A stretch of 64,000 nucleotides of DNA from Siniperca chuatsi (GCF_020085105.1 NC_058045.1:12409833-12473832), one strand, 5' to 3'; positions 40,446-54,847 are shown, numbered from the stretch's first letter. Notes: generated by a model from the sequence alone, not told the origin. Translations and numbers: made by a program.

Positions 40446-43400
40446 ATTTCAGTGGAAATACATTCTAAGAAGAAAATGAGGGGAGTAATATATTGGAAAG
40501 GAAAAGGTTTATTTGGAATTGGCCAAAATTGGTTTGAAAAATTGATAATTACAGTGGAGATTGTGCAAATACTAAAGACTAAGCTATCTTGATTTGCGTT
40601 AAATGAACATTCACACTAAATTAGACTGGCTGAATGCCTTGTTTTCAATCATAACGAGAAAAGACAGAGAGTAGACAAACCATATATACAAATGCTTTGA
40701 CTATTTGAAACAGTTCATATCAAGCAGAGAACAAAAACAGATTTGACCTTTTAAATTGACTACATAATTTGACCTCCCTGCGTTTTACTTCACATTACTC
40801 ATCATTAGTGTGTCTGCCAGAATACTGTTATTATCATTATTAATGCAAGGTGTGTACACCAGAAAGAAGGAGCACATGTTGTTTGTACTGTTTGTGTTGC
40901 ATGAGTGAAATAAAAACTACATTTTTGTAGACAAAAACTACATTTTAAAAATTGAACTACTTGTGAGTGAACACTTTTTGTACAGTCTGATCTAACATTG
41001 CATGTTGGCATCTGTACTGCTTAGACCACATTGTGTTGTTTGTACTGCATAATTATATAGTCAATAGATATTTTATAGAGTATATTGTCTTGGATCTTTG
41101 TAACGTCACAATGTTTTACAATGACAATGATCACACTGTTCAGCAAAATTAGCTTGTAGTTTTCATGACAGATGCATGCTGCATGAAAGAAATGCACTTA
41201 TTTGCTTTCTTGCTTAGATGATATGAAGATGAGAAGATTGATACCGCTTTTCTGTACAGTAAATATGAGGCTACAGCCAGCAGCTGGTTAGCTTATTTTC
41301 ACACAAAGACTGTAAACAGGGGTACGGTTACTGTACAGACACAATAGTTGATCTTCCATCAACCTCTTGGCAAGAAAGCGAATAAGAGTAGGTCCCAAAA
41401 TGTAAAACTATTCCTTCAATTCAATTCAAAGCCATTCCCTTATTAACACATACATTTCCATAGAAATGCATGTTTTGTTTTCCATGAAAGACCCTTATTA
41501 AAAACTTAACTCAAATTCTTAACTCAAACTCTTAATTTAAATTTGTACGTTACATCATTTTGTATGAAGAATTATACCTGGGCTGAAACAAAAGGATGGG
41601 TATTATTTTCCTTTATTCAGCCTACAGAAATTTTTAAGATTATGTTTATAATGTACTTTTCAGAAATTGTTATACATCTCACTTATTCTCTAATTGGCTT
41701 TACTTATGTGATTGCAGCCACTCCATCTGACTGAGGTAAGAACAGCACTTAGTTCTCAGTTTATGTGGCCTGCAGGAGGCTAACTCTGTCCAATGGCACC
41801 AGTGATGTCATGATCAAGAATCTGATACTAGTTATCAGCAATACAATCTGTAATTGAAAACACTGACCTTCCAGCTCTACTCTAGCAAAGATGCACGTGA
41901 CAAACAATAATAATTGTGTTGGCCAATATCAAAGATAATGTAATGAGTGCACCTTCTACACACTGCAGGTATAATCTACATTTTAGTCCCACATCATCCT
42001 GAATGCATAAGTGGTATGAGTGCTAAAGTTAGAGCATATTTTCACTTTGTTTACATAGAGGTTACAGTATATGGACATACTCTGTATAGTATGATATATA
42101 ACATAAAGCATGGGAGCATTTCCCTAAACTTAAATCCATCAAAATTTCAATTATAGTCACAAGTTATTCATATTTGTAAACACATCTCTGAATGACTAAA
42201 TTGAGCTTCATGCATTCTTTAAATTGAAAAATAAACATTTTTTGGAGCTATTGCAAAATATGTAGACCAAAAGGTAAAGTCAAGTCATTACAAAAAAAAA
42301 TCACATATCTTAAAAGAGTAACAGGCCCAATTCTTACTGTGCTGCATCAAGATATAGCAATAGTACAGTGAGCACCATTACTTCCATTCAAGTAATGCAA
42401 GGTGCGGCCAGTTTGTTACAGACAATCATTATTGAACTTCCTTAAATGGATTCTGGAGGAACAAACGTTAATTTTGATGCATGCTTCCTTAATTCCATAA
42501 TGTAGATCTTGCAGATTTTTGAAGGCATCTTTATGCAGCAAATATTACCTCATCCCAAAAGGCTTGATGAGCTACACAGGAGACTGTTTTAAACTCAGTT
42601 CTTGTCATGCTCTTAGAAACATTTTTAGATATATGCATTTTTGACATTATTCTAGTAAAAAGAAATCCATTTGAAAAAGGGTAGACTGTGACATTAAGAG
42701 ATAAACCTGGGAAACCACAGTCATTGATTTTACATGCGCACATAATTCAATAAGACAATACACAGACCAAGGTAATAGTTTGAATAAGGTGTTTACATGG
42801 TTCACAAGAAGCTGACTTCTTCAGTAAGATGAGTGGAGTAAATGTCTGGTAGGATGTGTGTTAGCCTACAGGCCAACAGGAAATATGAATATAATGGTAA
42901 AATACAGGCACTTGATAATTGTTATTTTTGTTAGGTATTTGTTCATTTGTATTTGGACTGACTGATTTGCAGGCTATGCAAATGCAAGTGTGCTTATGGT
43001 GTTAGTTGTAACATGAATGCTGTTTCACTGTTGGCCCCTAAAAACTCATTGTTTCCCTACCAGTGCTAGCTATGCTGCTCTTGTTTCAAATACATCACAT
43101 TGCATCAGATTTATTCTGTTACCTTTGTGGCACATGCACTGAATCAAAACACACAAAGAACCCAGATGAATGGATATACATGCCAAGAATAATTTGAAAG
43201 ATTGATGAGTACAGTCTGTTTAAATTAAATAAGATAATCTAGTTAAGGTTGTTACATGTCAATTGCAATAGACAGTGTATACAACTTAAACGGATTACAA
43301 AGAAATTAAGAGTGGATGTAAACGTACAGAATGTTTATGTACATTGTTCAAGTTTTCTGCTAGCTGGTTGTCTGATTTTGGTGATCATGCACCCACCGTA

Positions 43401-43569
43401 GCCTAACCGTGATGCTTCATTGCTCACTAGACTGGAGCTTAACATCATCCTCTGCTGCTGTACCTCATCGGCTTCCAGGCTAAAACTATGACTTTATAAT
43501 AAGCTGTTAGGGCTGAAATTCAAAGATTCGTTTGAATGTGGGAAAAAATGTAATATTCAAACTGTTCCT
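40446..43569. other. AT-rich non-coding DNA
   Basis: No exon, RNA gene or clear repeat family was recognised. Confidence 0.4.
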
Positions 43570-43990
43570 GACGTGGAACATACTTTGGTGTCACGGATAA
43601 TCATGACACCGAAGCATCTGAGAAGAATTGTGTGGAAGTATTTTGGGTTCTACACCGTAGATTGCACAATTACTAACAAATATGAGGCTGTTTGCCAACT
43701 TTGTACAAACCAGCTGCCTTACTCTACAACTACAACAAGACTTCTAACATCTGAAGACTCACCTGCTAGCTTGCCTCCCAAGTGAGGCTGCAGAGGTCCC
43801 AGAAACGAGTGGAACAATGTTAACTGCACAACCTCTTCTGACTGCCTACTGTTCCCACACTCATCCTCAGGACCCTCACCAGGAGCTCATAAAAAAAGCC
43901 ATCAACAATAACGCGGCAATACGCTATATGGGTTGCATTCAAATTAATTCAAAGAATTTACGCATTTATTTATGCATTGATCTGCACAAT
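43570..43990 (+). pseudogene. Relic of a BED-finger (hAT-type) transposase
   Basis: The frame at 43573-43785 contains VWKYFGF followed by EAVCQLC and a Thr-rich stretch (STTTTRLL). This is the start of a BED zinc finger as found in hAT transposases (aromatic pair, CxxC, then TTNL). The zinc-binding histidines are no longer visible and the frame soon ends. The rest of a transposase was not found, so this is a decayed fragment. Confidence 0.5.
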
Positions 43991-45217
43991 GTTCACTGAC
44001 AACATATTTCATTTGCTTTCCTTACCATAACTGCTCTTGCAATACAATTTTCTGTCAGAAATATAATAAACATTATTTCTGACAAAATATTATGAGGGGA
44101 ATAGAATACAATAAAAGGGCTATTGTATTGGATTGCAATTATATTATACAAGTGTACCTAACTGGTGGTCAGTGAATGACTTTGACTTTGCAGAGTAAAA
44201 GATAAAAATCCACTCTTACAGCTCACAGCAATTGTTGAAAATGAGAGTACAATGGCCAGTCCTACCTTTACAAATCACCTAATTGTCCCAAATGTCTGTA
44301 ACTGCTGACACTAGATTGGTTTAAATGATTGGATATGGTTGCCATGTGCTTCTTCTGATTCACATGGATTCACTGTTATTCACTCCACAGCGAGGGTACA
44401 GTGCAGCACCCGGATGGTGTACAGCACACACACACACGCACACGTTATCTATAGTTCATCATCAAAGAAGACAAGCATTTGGGCACATTTTGGATTTAAT
44501 CCCATAATAATTATCTTTGCAAGATGAAGGTAAATTTTTTTGAATTTAATGAGTACTTCACTAGCAAATGAGCTGGCCAACCAACACACATTGCACCAGT
44601 TTTCAAAATTTCAGGCAACTTTGATCAGCTTAGGGTTATCATGCGGTCCATAGTTTGATTTCAAAAGACGCATGTACACCGTTGTGGACAACTACAGGTT
44701 AACGCCAGTAACAGCACAACAGAGAACTCAACTCCCCAACATCTGTTTTACAAAAGCCATTCAGCCAGTGGTGGTGGCCAGTAAACAACACTATCATGCC
44801 ATTATTCTCATCCAGACAGAAAACTGTAACTTCCAAATTACTGCTGTTAACTTCTTAAAATAAAAAAACTGCTTAGTCCCAAATATACATTTCTCTTTTT
44901 TCTTTTTTTGTTCATCAGACAGCAACTTTCATCAAGACCAGTTTTTATTTTCATTCATCAGGTGAGAAAATAAACCCTGTATGGTTATATTGTCCCATTT
45001 GACCTTATGTCCCAATCACCCTTAATTCACCCCTACTTTTACTTTTGGTAGAGTATTTCTTCACTGTGGTAATACTACTTTCACTTAAGTAAAAGATATG
45101 AGTACTTCCACCACTGTCAAAAAGTCATTCATTTGATCAGGGGACAAATTTGAATGAATAGAGCTTAAAGCACTTCGGGGTAGACATAATTGAGCGTCCG
45201 GGTCAGGGGATCCTTGA
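43991..45217. other. Non-coding DNA
   Basis: AT-rich, with a short (CA)n run near 44428-44441. No gene or element was recognised. The 63-codon frame at 44672-44863 has no family I recognise. Confidence 0.4.
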
Positions 45218-45299
45218 ATGGTTCCACCAGAAACTAAAATTTTGAGAGCATGTTGTGTTCAAATGGAACAGGACTTGAAGGAAGGTTTGGGATGGTTCA

Positions 45300-45640
45300 T
45301 ATTGGCAGTGATGGAAGTATCTCTGGCGAGTTCTGGATTCAGCCTGAATCTGCTGAAGTTTCACTACACTGTTTGCAGTCCTTTGGTTTTCTTGTGGGAT
45401 GGTTTGAAAACCACTAAGTCACATCAGAATGTCTTGGCCTATGTGAGTGAATTTATGTACAGGTTGAAAGTAATACTGGTTAGCTAGATGTCCCCAAGAA
45501 CAAAATGAAACACCTTTTTGACTGTAGGTCAGAAGCACAAAAGTTCAGTCCTAGAGATCAAGTCCTGAAGATGGTTTTGCCTATTATGGGCATAATGCTC
45601 AGGCCAGGAGCAAGGTCATGGACAAAGGGTCCACTTGCCT
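45300..45640 (+). pseudogene. Relic of a Ty3/gypsy-type integrase C-terminal region
   Basis: The frame at 45218-45487 ends in a stretch (SGFSLNLLKFHYTVCSPLVF) that follows the integrase pattern TGFSPFELxYGxxVRGPL. After a frameshift, 45505-45600 contains KHLFDCRSEAQKFSPRDQVL, matching the post-core region typical of gypsy/retroviral-type integrases in fish. Frameshifted, with no protease or RT nearby and no LTR recognised. Dead fragment; the exact family is uncertain. Confidence 0.55.
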
Positions 45641-48600
45641 CATATTTCATCATCTGTCCGCAAGTGTCTGTGCAGATGTCCGTATGCACGGTGACTGCAC
45701 ATTTGAACATGTCTGCCGGTGCAGATCTCCAATGTGGAATACAGAGACTTGCAGACTTGGCAGATGACAACTTATTTTTGGGTGTCAGCTTCCAGAAGTC
45801 GGTGTCAACCATCAGAAGTAATGTCTCAAGAAGGTCAGTGTGCAGCCAGTACTCAAATGGCACGTGAGGCTGGAGTCATGACCATACTTGAGGTGCTCCA
45901 CCTCCAACTTCATAAGAGAGAAGCACATAGATGGAGCTACTGCTTAAGGGCTGAACATTGGAACAAGACAACTCCCACTGCCATATCTGGAATGTCAACT
46001 ACAAACTAGATCAGAGTGGATCAGGACAGGGGCTGAGATAAAATGCTCCTTGAGGTCTTGGGATGCCTGGTTGGCCATTGATGACCAGTTTTAAAGAACA
46101 GAACGAGAGGCAAGTGCATTGAGGGGACCAGCCAAAGTACTGTATGAAGCGCCTGCAGAAATTAGCAAAACAACCAATTGGAGACTGCCTTAACCTTAGC
46201 TGTATCCATCTGCACACTGCCAGCAAACACAATGAAGGCCAAAACTGAGACCATGGAAACCTGAGGGCAGCGAGTACATAAGTTCCTGAGGAGGGGAGTT
46301 GGTCAGTGGTCAATGTTTAACACTTCTTTTAGTTCCATAACCAAGTAGAGATGTGAAGTTTTAAGGGTTTCATAGCTGAGCATGCAACAATGCAGGGCAC
46401 TGGCCTCCAGGGATTTTTTTCCCTGCAACTGGCCAAGCTGGCCAGCACGGAAAAAAAAACTTTCATCTGAACTAAAATCAATGAAGACTGAAACGGAGAG
46501 AGACTGGTCAAACTGGCTTAACCCTCTGGAGTTCTATGATAAGCATGCAACAAAATTTGAGAGAGAAGTTGGGTTTTGCTCACCTGGTAAGTCCTTCCTT
46601 AGACCAGACAGGTGAACACAAAGTGCCCTGAATGGCCATAATACAGACACTCCTTTAGGCAATGTTATCACTCTTCTGCAGACAATTTAGTTCAGCCTAA
46701 CTACATGGGCTGTCTGGTGTAGCTCTCACAACTGGGGAATGCAGGATACTGACCTTATGATGTGTTGATGAGGAAGCTAGCCATTTCTCCCTCTTACGCT
46801 CCCTCGGGTGGTTACCAGTCCAGATGGTTTGATTACTTCTCCCACTTGGCTGAAGCTCAGGCTCTTCAGTTTAGCAGGGAAATGAGGTACAGTATGCCAC
46901 TTGAGACCTCTCTGAAGAGAAAGAATAAAGTTGAAGTAAAAGAAACGTACGTGGGTACCCTGGTGGCCTAGGGGTTAAAATAGTACTCCACTGATTTAGC
47001 ATTGCACTTCTATAACAATGTGAGACTCATAATGGACAAAGGATCAAAATGGACACAGCAGAGATATAATCTTTTAAACCTGGCGCCTACAGTACCCACA
47101 ATGCAACTTGACTGCCAACAGTTCGGTCAGAGATTTGGGTGTGTTATGCTAGTGGCAAGGCAAGGCAAGTTTATTTGTATAGCACCTTTCAACGAGGCAA
47201 TTCAAAGTGCTTTACATAAAACAGAAAGGCAAGCTAGTGGCTAATGTAGCTTCAAGCAGAGATGAGGAGCAGGCTACAGAGGTCTGGTAAGGTCACTTCT
47301 TTCTAGCTAAACATCCCCAGATATTTCAATTTTCAAACTTGTAGTCTTCAGCCCCAACCGTCATGCAAATGTTTTTTCGCAGCTTCCTCTGAAGCTTCAA
47401 AAATCTTTAGCCAACTTTTTTCACATATGCAGTAGTACTCCCCCAAGACCTGTAAACAGCAATATGAACAGCAACATCCCCAATTCATGTGCAGCCAGGA
47501 ACCATTGTTGCATGTCATCTCCAATCTCTCCCTTGCCTCATTTCCTGTGATCGAGCCACTTTCAACTATTTAATAAAAAGGAATGGACGGTGCACATCTG
47601 GATCACCAGAACAGTGTCCAGGAGTTGATAGCAGGGTGTCAATGATGCCCACAGAGAGGCGACAGAATGGAGAGCCAAGGAGCAGCAGAGGAAGCAAGTG
47701 GAGAGGGAAAACTTGACTGTGCAGCTTGAATAGTCAGGTGGAGTTGTGGCTCTCTGATGCACTCTAGAACAAACTCATTGCAGAAAGAGATATCTTAGTT
47801 TCTTTTGGCAATGTTGGAGAGTTTAGTATGCACAACGCAGAAATTAATCTGATGAACTACAAGCAGAAGAGGAAAGAGAGGAAATGGGACAGCTTTTGGT
47901 ATGACAGCTCCTTGCTGGCAGATGGATTAAATCCTATTAGAACTGTCTTGTGCAGTGTATCTTCTACTCTTTCTCCCTGTATGCTTCCCAACTGAACTGT
48001 CTGAATAAATAAATAAATACTGAACATAAGTGCTCACCCTCATTAAAAAAATAAAACACACCACTCAATATTTTCTAAGCCAATGAAATTATGAAGAAAG
48101 AACATGTTTTGATGTTTGATGTCTTAAATTGTTTTGAGTTTTTTATTCTAAGAATACAGGGACCTCTGAAATTTTTTGGGTAGACCTACAGCCTTCCCCA
48201 ATACAGGTTACAATGTACTAAATGATGCATGAATCACCATTAGGCTCTTATTTGCCTTTCAAGCAATTTAGCATCCCACCACATTTCACCGTATATTGAG
48301 AATTTGGTTTTGACTCTAAACTAAATTACTGTGTCATAGTCATTAAATCATTATCACATCAATCAAATCTTAATGACTGGCTGCTGGTACAGAGCCTTTT
48401 TTATCAAATCTATTATGCTCTAGAAACATTTTTCCTCATGTCAAGATAGCATCCCGGACATATTTCATAAACTATCTCCTACTATATACAATGTCAGGAT
48501 ACGGGTGGCTTTACAGACATTCTTTCATCAGTCCATAGGCAGTGTGGTTCAGGAGAAATCGCCTTGAAAAAGAATAAGTAATACAATTGAAAATATGTCT

Positions 48601-51600
48601 ACTGTAATCCTAGATTGTCCATGTCCAAACAATAACCATCTTAGTTTACTGCAGGAGACTAGCTAATTCTCATTACATATGAAGAGGAAAAAATACTCTA
48701 CACATTTCACCACACTATAATATCTATAACATAACAGGGTGAAAATTGTTAGTATGGGTGAATATTCCTCAGATAAAAGTCTTGCATGAATATGGATGTT
48801 GTTAAACATAGGAGAGACTGGGGATAGTTGCACTCTCAGCACCTATAACTTGCAAATGTTTTGTGTTAGAGTTCTGAAATTTTGACACAAAGTACTCTTG
48901 TTTGTCTACTACAAATAGCAATGTTTCCAACTTCTCCAACTATATGACATAATTAATTAATTAATTAATGTCAAATACAAGGAGTTCCATTGTTACAACA
49001 TGAGTAAAGAATAAAGATTTTAGCCCGCAACACAAAATATGCTTCTGAAGAAATTTAATGCGCATTGTTGTCAACACTAAAATAACTCACCGCTGACTTT
49101 TCACTACTGTAATCTACAATAATGAGCTGTTGCTGATACTTTGCTTCATTTATGTTTGGATAAAAGTACTGTTTTTGACACAAATCTCGTTCTGTTCAAA
49201 TAGGCTTATTATTTATGTCATTCATCTGGTACGTTTATTAGACTTAATTTCAGCACCATGCATGGTTCAGAAAGCCTGCTGCCTCTTTGCACATTGGGGC
49301 ACTGTTAGATGTTATTGTATGAGGTCATATTTACTGGGATTCATACAAGCCTTGTATTTACATTCTATATTCATTTATGGTAGATTAATGGAAAACCGCC
49401 GCTATTTGCTTACAACTTCTGTAAACTTTTACTTTTGTTCTCTAAGGTTTTGTAATGTTTTGCAGTATCTGCTCAATGTCACATGGCATTAGAGTAGAGC
49501 TAGAGTATTCTGGCGACAGACCTTACTGTCTTATTCGTGCCTCACCTCATGTGATGTGTTTAGTTACATTACAGGGTTAGTTTTAACACTTTTTTAAAAG
49601 GTGTTACAACCATCACCACTCCTTCAGCCATTATTTAGCTAGCAGTAGCAGCATGGTGGTTTGAAATTAACATAGATGAAATGCCTCACATTTTACCTAA
49701 GAGACTACTCTCTAAACTAATACAAGTTGCATAATTCTAACTTTGACATTGTGACATGTCAGTACTAATCAACATTTTTGGCTGTAAAATATGCATCATT
49801 CTTCACACAGCTATGAAATTTCACCTGCAAGATCAGGAAGGAAGTAGACATACATGAAATGGATCACATGACTCTTACATCATCCCTTCTTGGTGAAAGT
49901 GGTGCTGTTACAACCATCCCTTTGTTACAACTAACCCAGTCTCCCCTACAGTTTAATATGCCATGGTGGGTTTTTTTGTTTGTTTGTTTGTTTTGCTTGT
50001 TTTTTTACGGTATTAACAGTTAAGCGCACCCACTGAGGGTTTTCAACCAGTAGTTGTGCTGTAGTGCAATGTTTTGATAATCAGGTTCTTGTATTATTTG
50101 TATCTGATGTACCTGCACACAATGAGCATATGATGTGACGTGCAGCGGGTGGTAACAGTTGATGTCAGTACTGTGCTATAATAAGTAGCAATGAGAAATA
50201 AAATTGGTGAAGAAGAAGAAGGCTCTAAGTTTCAAAACATTAAGGCTTTGCAAATGCTTCTTCAGGTAATAAAGGACCTCATCATGTCTGTCAAGCTTTA
50301 AGGATACAAAGTGTCATTTGGCAAGAAACACTGAATGTAAACAAAACTCTTCAGGGTACCTTCGCTAACTAGCTACATACAAGCCAGCAAGGCCTCTCCA
50401 CTGGACTTAGCCATATGGCGCTATTGCAGTGCCATAATGTCATTCATATTAAGGCGAAAAATACTAAAAGGATCAGTTATGTGATCAGATGACAATTTGA
50501 AAAGCTGGGCTCCATTCTTCAAATGTGGCTTAACTAATCCAGGCTCACACCATGTTAGCCAGCTAAAGTGATGCTGTAAATTTTCATCATTCAATTTTCA
50601 TCAGCTAATTTATTTCTTCGAATACATTTGGAGGATTGATTTGTTAATCTTAGAAAAACTGGGATCTTATTTTGAAAAAAAAGCAATATGAGCACAGAGA
50701 TAAAACCATGATCAACACTGATATGATTGGCTGAGTGCTGATCATGTGAATGCACACATGATTGGCTGGCATGGCACTATGGTTACAAACAGCACTTTGA
50801 GATTTAATTTTAAACTAAGGGACCACCTTAACATATTCTTGCAATGAAATACAGTAGAACGCTTCCAAGGTCTCTCATAAAGCAGATTAAAGGCACCAGA
50901 TATTAAATTGTAAGGCAAACTTCCAGCAGTAATCAATATTGCTTGCATAATGTACCTATTGGCCTAATTTATAAATCTGACTTAAAATTTACTGACATTA
51001 ATTTAATGCTTTAATCCAAGAATATACAATTATGATACCTTTAATACATTTTAGTGTATATTTAATGTCTTCAATTCAAAAATCAATTGCCATGTTTTCT
51101 CTGAACAGTCAGAAACCTTTAGCTGAATTTACCTCCATTTCTCATAGTTTCCAAAACAAAACATATTGATTCGTTGTTTTTTTAGGTTTAGGCATCTGAT
51201 TTAATTTTATTGTGTAACTGATTTAACATGTACAGGTATTTTACTGTGAAAATAAAGTTTTTGATAATTATGGAAACAGATCTTGATGACTTCTCAGTGA
51301 CTTACATGTTATTATCTAAAATCATAATTAGGTCACCATTTTTCCCTCTGTGCCTCCGTAAGCACCCACTTCTCTTTGATTTAGTTTTCATTGGTCATTT
51401 AGCACTGACCGTGCAGCTGTTGTGGATGTCCTCTAGTGCTACTCTGCTTAGCCAGTGCTTCCTCAGAGAGGTGCTGTTCCCCAAGGATTCACACAAAGAG
51501 AGAGAAAGACAAAACTTTTCTGCTATTGGTTGAACATGACAGGGCTGCCAACTCTCACCCACTGAGTGTGAGATACACCAAAATGGCTTAGATCCCCCAC

Positions 51601-53500
51601 TCTTGCTCTTTGCCTTTTGTGCATGCAGAGAATTGCAAAATATAGGGGACTGCAGTATTTTATTTCAAAGAAAGATATAACTGTTCCCACTGAATGAAAA
51701 CACATAGCTTAATCTCGCCCTGTTAAGAACCACTGACTATACACTTTTTCTCTTCCCATATGAGCAAGCACATATTTAAAGGAATTGCTTACTTTTTTAT
51801 TTTGGCAACATTTCTTCATTCATAACTTCATCTGTGATGGTGAAATTATTTGATATTTAATTGCTGATCAAAAAATGTACAGGGAAATAATGTTAATTAT
51901 TTTGTAATACGTTTTTAAATCTGCAGACAGTGAAATAAGATTGAAACACACGTCTTCAAAGCAAGGCACAGTGTGCATTATTCCTGTTTCCAGGAGGGTC
52001 ATGTGCATCTTTAGCCATTTTCTTAGTATGTGTTGTCATTCCCTCTAAAGTAATGATGAGGGGAGGTGGGAAATTCAGTCTTTGAAGGGCTGGAGACATG
52101 CTTCCCCCTCAAGATAAAACACACAGGCTCTAAAATGATTATTTGTTGCATGTGACTGCAGTTATGTTAGGTCTGAAAGAGATTTTAAGAGCTGTAAAAT
52201 ACTTTTATCTAGTGAGTTACTACATTGTATGATTTGATTTTACAAGGATAATGATGATTATCCTGTACATCTTGAATCCTGTTCATCTTGTCTGTTTTAG
52301 TAGAGTAGCTTGTTGGAATTCAACACACCTCTCTGCTCATTCTGCTTTTTTTAAATTAGTAATTCTACCTTCCCTGTTCTTGTGCTTAGGCTGTGTATCA
52401 AAGAGAATGGAAAAATACCGATATCAAGTAACAATTAGTATAATTTTTAACTCATTCAATAATTTTTTAACCAAAAGCCTTACTGTAATATCTTCTATAC
52501 CTAACAGATTTTACTTTATTTTGTACTGGTATAAGTTTTGGTAATACAAATATTTCTTTTAAACAGGTTTATGTAAATGTCCTTGTCTATGTTTTCAGCC
52601 TTACAAGGTTTTCAGCTTTGAGCATGAAGTGACTTTATCTGGGAGTGAAATTTTAACCCTGACAAAAATATTGTGTTAAAGTGACAGGAATTCTGTTTCA
52701 TTTTGGTAAAGTCCAACCATTTAAAAAAAGATAACTTGGTTTATCATGCACAGTGGACAATTATTTTGCAGCACCAACAGAGAAATCAACATCACCTCCA
52801 TGATTTATCAGTGATATATTTAGACAGCCCCTAAAATCCATGTTAGTACATTTTAATCTTTACTTTAATGATGATTACTATTGAGCTGGGGCATTAATAC
52901 AATGGGTGAAATGAACAGCGTCCTCTTCTTTTATGATGACTGTAGTGAAGGCAGCAGACAGAAGCTTAAGCTCAGTTTTCAGTCACTGTATGGGTGCCTT
53001 TGTGAACATGTGTTTTCAAAAATATTCCAGTAGATGGCACTGGTGCTCAGTTTTTTAACTGCATTTGGCTGACTGTGTGTTCAAGACCTTGGTGATTAGG
53101 CTGCAGTACATAATTGCATCAATAACTACTCCCCTCAAGCCCAGGATGAGATGACGATGAAGCACATTAAAAGTAAATAATCTATGCTAGATGTCCTCTA
53201 GATAGATAAATATAAGTACTAAAATATTGTCTTCCAGCTAGTGGTGCTGTTTCCTATTTTAGCCCCTTGAGACAAATTTGTAATTTGTGGTCTTGGTCTA
53301 TATAAATATAAGTGACTTGACTATTTTAGAAATAGAGTAATAGAGCATAGTAATATTATTGCAATAATGTTATAATAATTATCTTTTTAAAAATGTATTA
53401 CCAGAACCATTTTTTCAAAACAGTTTTTTGTTTTTAGCTTCATGATTATAAATTGCCTTCTTGTTTTTTGTGTGTGTGTTTGTTTTTTTGTTTTTACATA
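45641..53500. other. Gene-poor, AT-rich interval
   Basis: No coding exon was recognised. Holds a tRNA-SINE-like head at about 46955-46985, a fish repeat at 47160-47222, (AAAT)n at about 48002-48018 and a short (AATT)n run at about 48952-48970. 45641-47750 might contain further debris of the integrase-bearing element. Confidence 0.4.
47160..47222 (+). repeat. Common teleost short repeat core
   Basis: Contains gcaagtttatttgtatagca followed by aattcaaagtgctttacata, a core I recognise as widespread in teleost genomes. A degraded relative is at 3265-3580. Confidence 0.65.
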
Positions 53501-53523
53501 TTTGATTGTGAATGACTAAAGAC

Positions 53524-53600
53524 ATATACTTCCGGCTGCCATCTTTGTTTTATTGAAGAAACTTCGGAAACAATTTTCTTAAATTTTTTTTTTCCAGTTG
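53524..53600 (+). promoter_or_regulatory. Candidate TATA-less promoter with ETS- and YY1-like motifs
   Basis: acttccggctgccatctttg contains an ETS site (CCGGAAGT on the minus strand) directly joined to a YY1-like AAGATGGC (minus strand). This arrangement is typical of housekeeping, sometimes bidirectional, promoters. It lies about 90 bp before the candidate ATG at 53628. Confidence 0.45.
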
Positions 53601-53644
53601 GACAGAGGCGTCTCCAAGATCCTAAACATGTCTTCACAGCCGCG
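53597..53644 (+). CDS. Candidate first coding exon (MSSQPR...) of an unidentified gene
   Basis: ATG at 53628 (context aaacATGt) is followed by five codons and a consensus donor (CCGCG|gtgagt) at 53644/53645. Just upstream is a T-rich tract ending in ccag at 53596, so 53597-53644 could instead be an internal exon. The short reading frame LDRGVSKILNMSSQPR is open across it. Nothing downstream to 64000 was recognised as the next exon, implying an intron longer than 10 kb. Gene identity is unknown; the call rests only on promoter motifs, ATG and donor. Confidence 0.4.
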
Positions 53645-54847
53645 GTGAGTGTCACACAACCTCGGAGTTTTTCTTTAAATTTTGTCTTGTATTTAGAAAC
53701 AGATGTTTAATGTTAACTGTAACTGCTACTTGAACCCACCGGGGCTAACGTTACCACCACTCTGAAACCTAAGCTATACTAAGCTTACTAGTAAGCTAGC
53801 TAGCTACATACACAGTTGCAATTGCGCTGTAAAAAAGAGAGAAGCCAATATGCCAATGCTTCTCTTGCTACTTTATAATTTATACAGTACTGTAAGTATT
53901 GTGATAACTTTATCTCGACTCATAACTTAGCTATATAACTTAAATACAGTGGGCTTTTATATAGTTAGCCGCCTAGCAAACGTTAACCTAGCTAGTTGAC
54001 AATTGACATTTCAGCTTATTCTTTAACGGTAAGTGGATAACGGTAACTTAACTCTTAAAGCAATTGTTGTCTCCTGCCTGAAATGCTGTTATTTGTTTTC
54101 ACATGTAGGCTACCTAGCTATTTTTTTTTTTTTTTTACTATTTCTGTGCCTTCTTTATTGTACTGGTATTAAGTAAAATTAGAGCCAACAGGTTAGCGAT
54201 ATTCATATTAGTACACTTTTAAACTGTATGTTTTTGCTGCAGGTCAAATCTTGCAGTCTTTTTCAAAAGGTATCAAAAATGTGTAGCTTTCAATTGAATC
54301 AGGTGTTCAAGAACCTGAGTGGAATGAAAAACTAAAATGATATTAGAACTTGAATGATAATTTCATCTCCAATCATTCCCCAATACAATTTTCTCTTAAA
54401 GGACTATTTATTGTTGGTGAAATTAAATTGCTTAACCAGTTTTTTCCACGAATGCAACTTCTTTGCCATTCAACACTGAACTAGCCAGCATACTGCAGTT
54501 TAATATGGCTGCTACATTCACGATGCGAGTTGGAGTAAATGCACATTTTTTGCTCAAGTTGAAACTTTTCATCTCAAGTCACGCCTTGCATGCAATCGTG
54601 CTGCCTCACAATATATAGCTTCATGTTCATTCTTCATTTTTTTTAAACACTTGCCACATGCTTGGGGGGGTCAGCGGGGGGCATTTAACACTATGATATC
54701 CCCTCAGACCCCACCCGCTCCTTGTAGGCACTTTAATCAACTGGTGCAGTGTCAAGAACATGATCCCTCACCAGCTTCACACCAACAAACAAAGCCAAAG
54801 CTGGAGGTATCGTTGTTGGACATCGCACCCTGGTCTCTCAGTGTGTC

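Noticed and set aside
46955..46985. tRNA-like A-box (gtggcctaggggttaaa)
   Set aside because: Resembles the head of a tRNA-derived fish SINE, but no B-box or cloverleaf follows, so it is not called as a tRNA gene.
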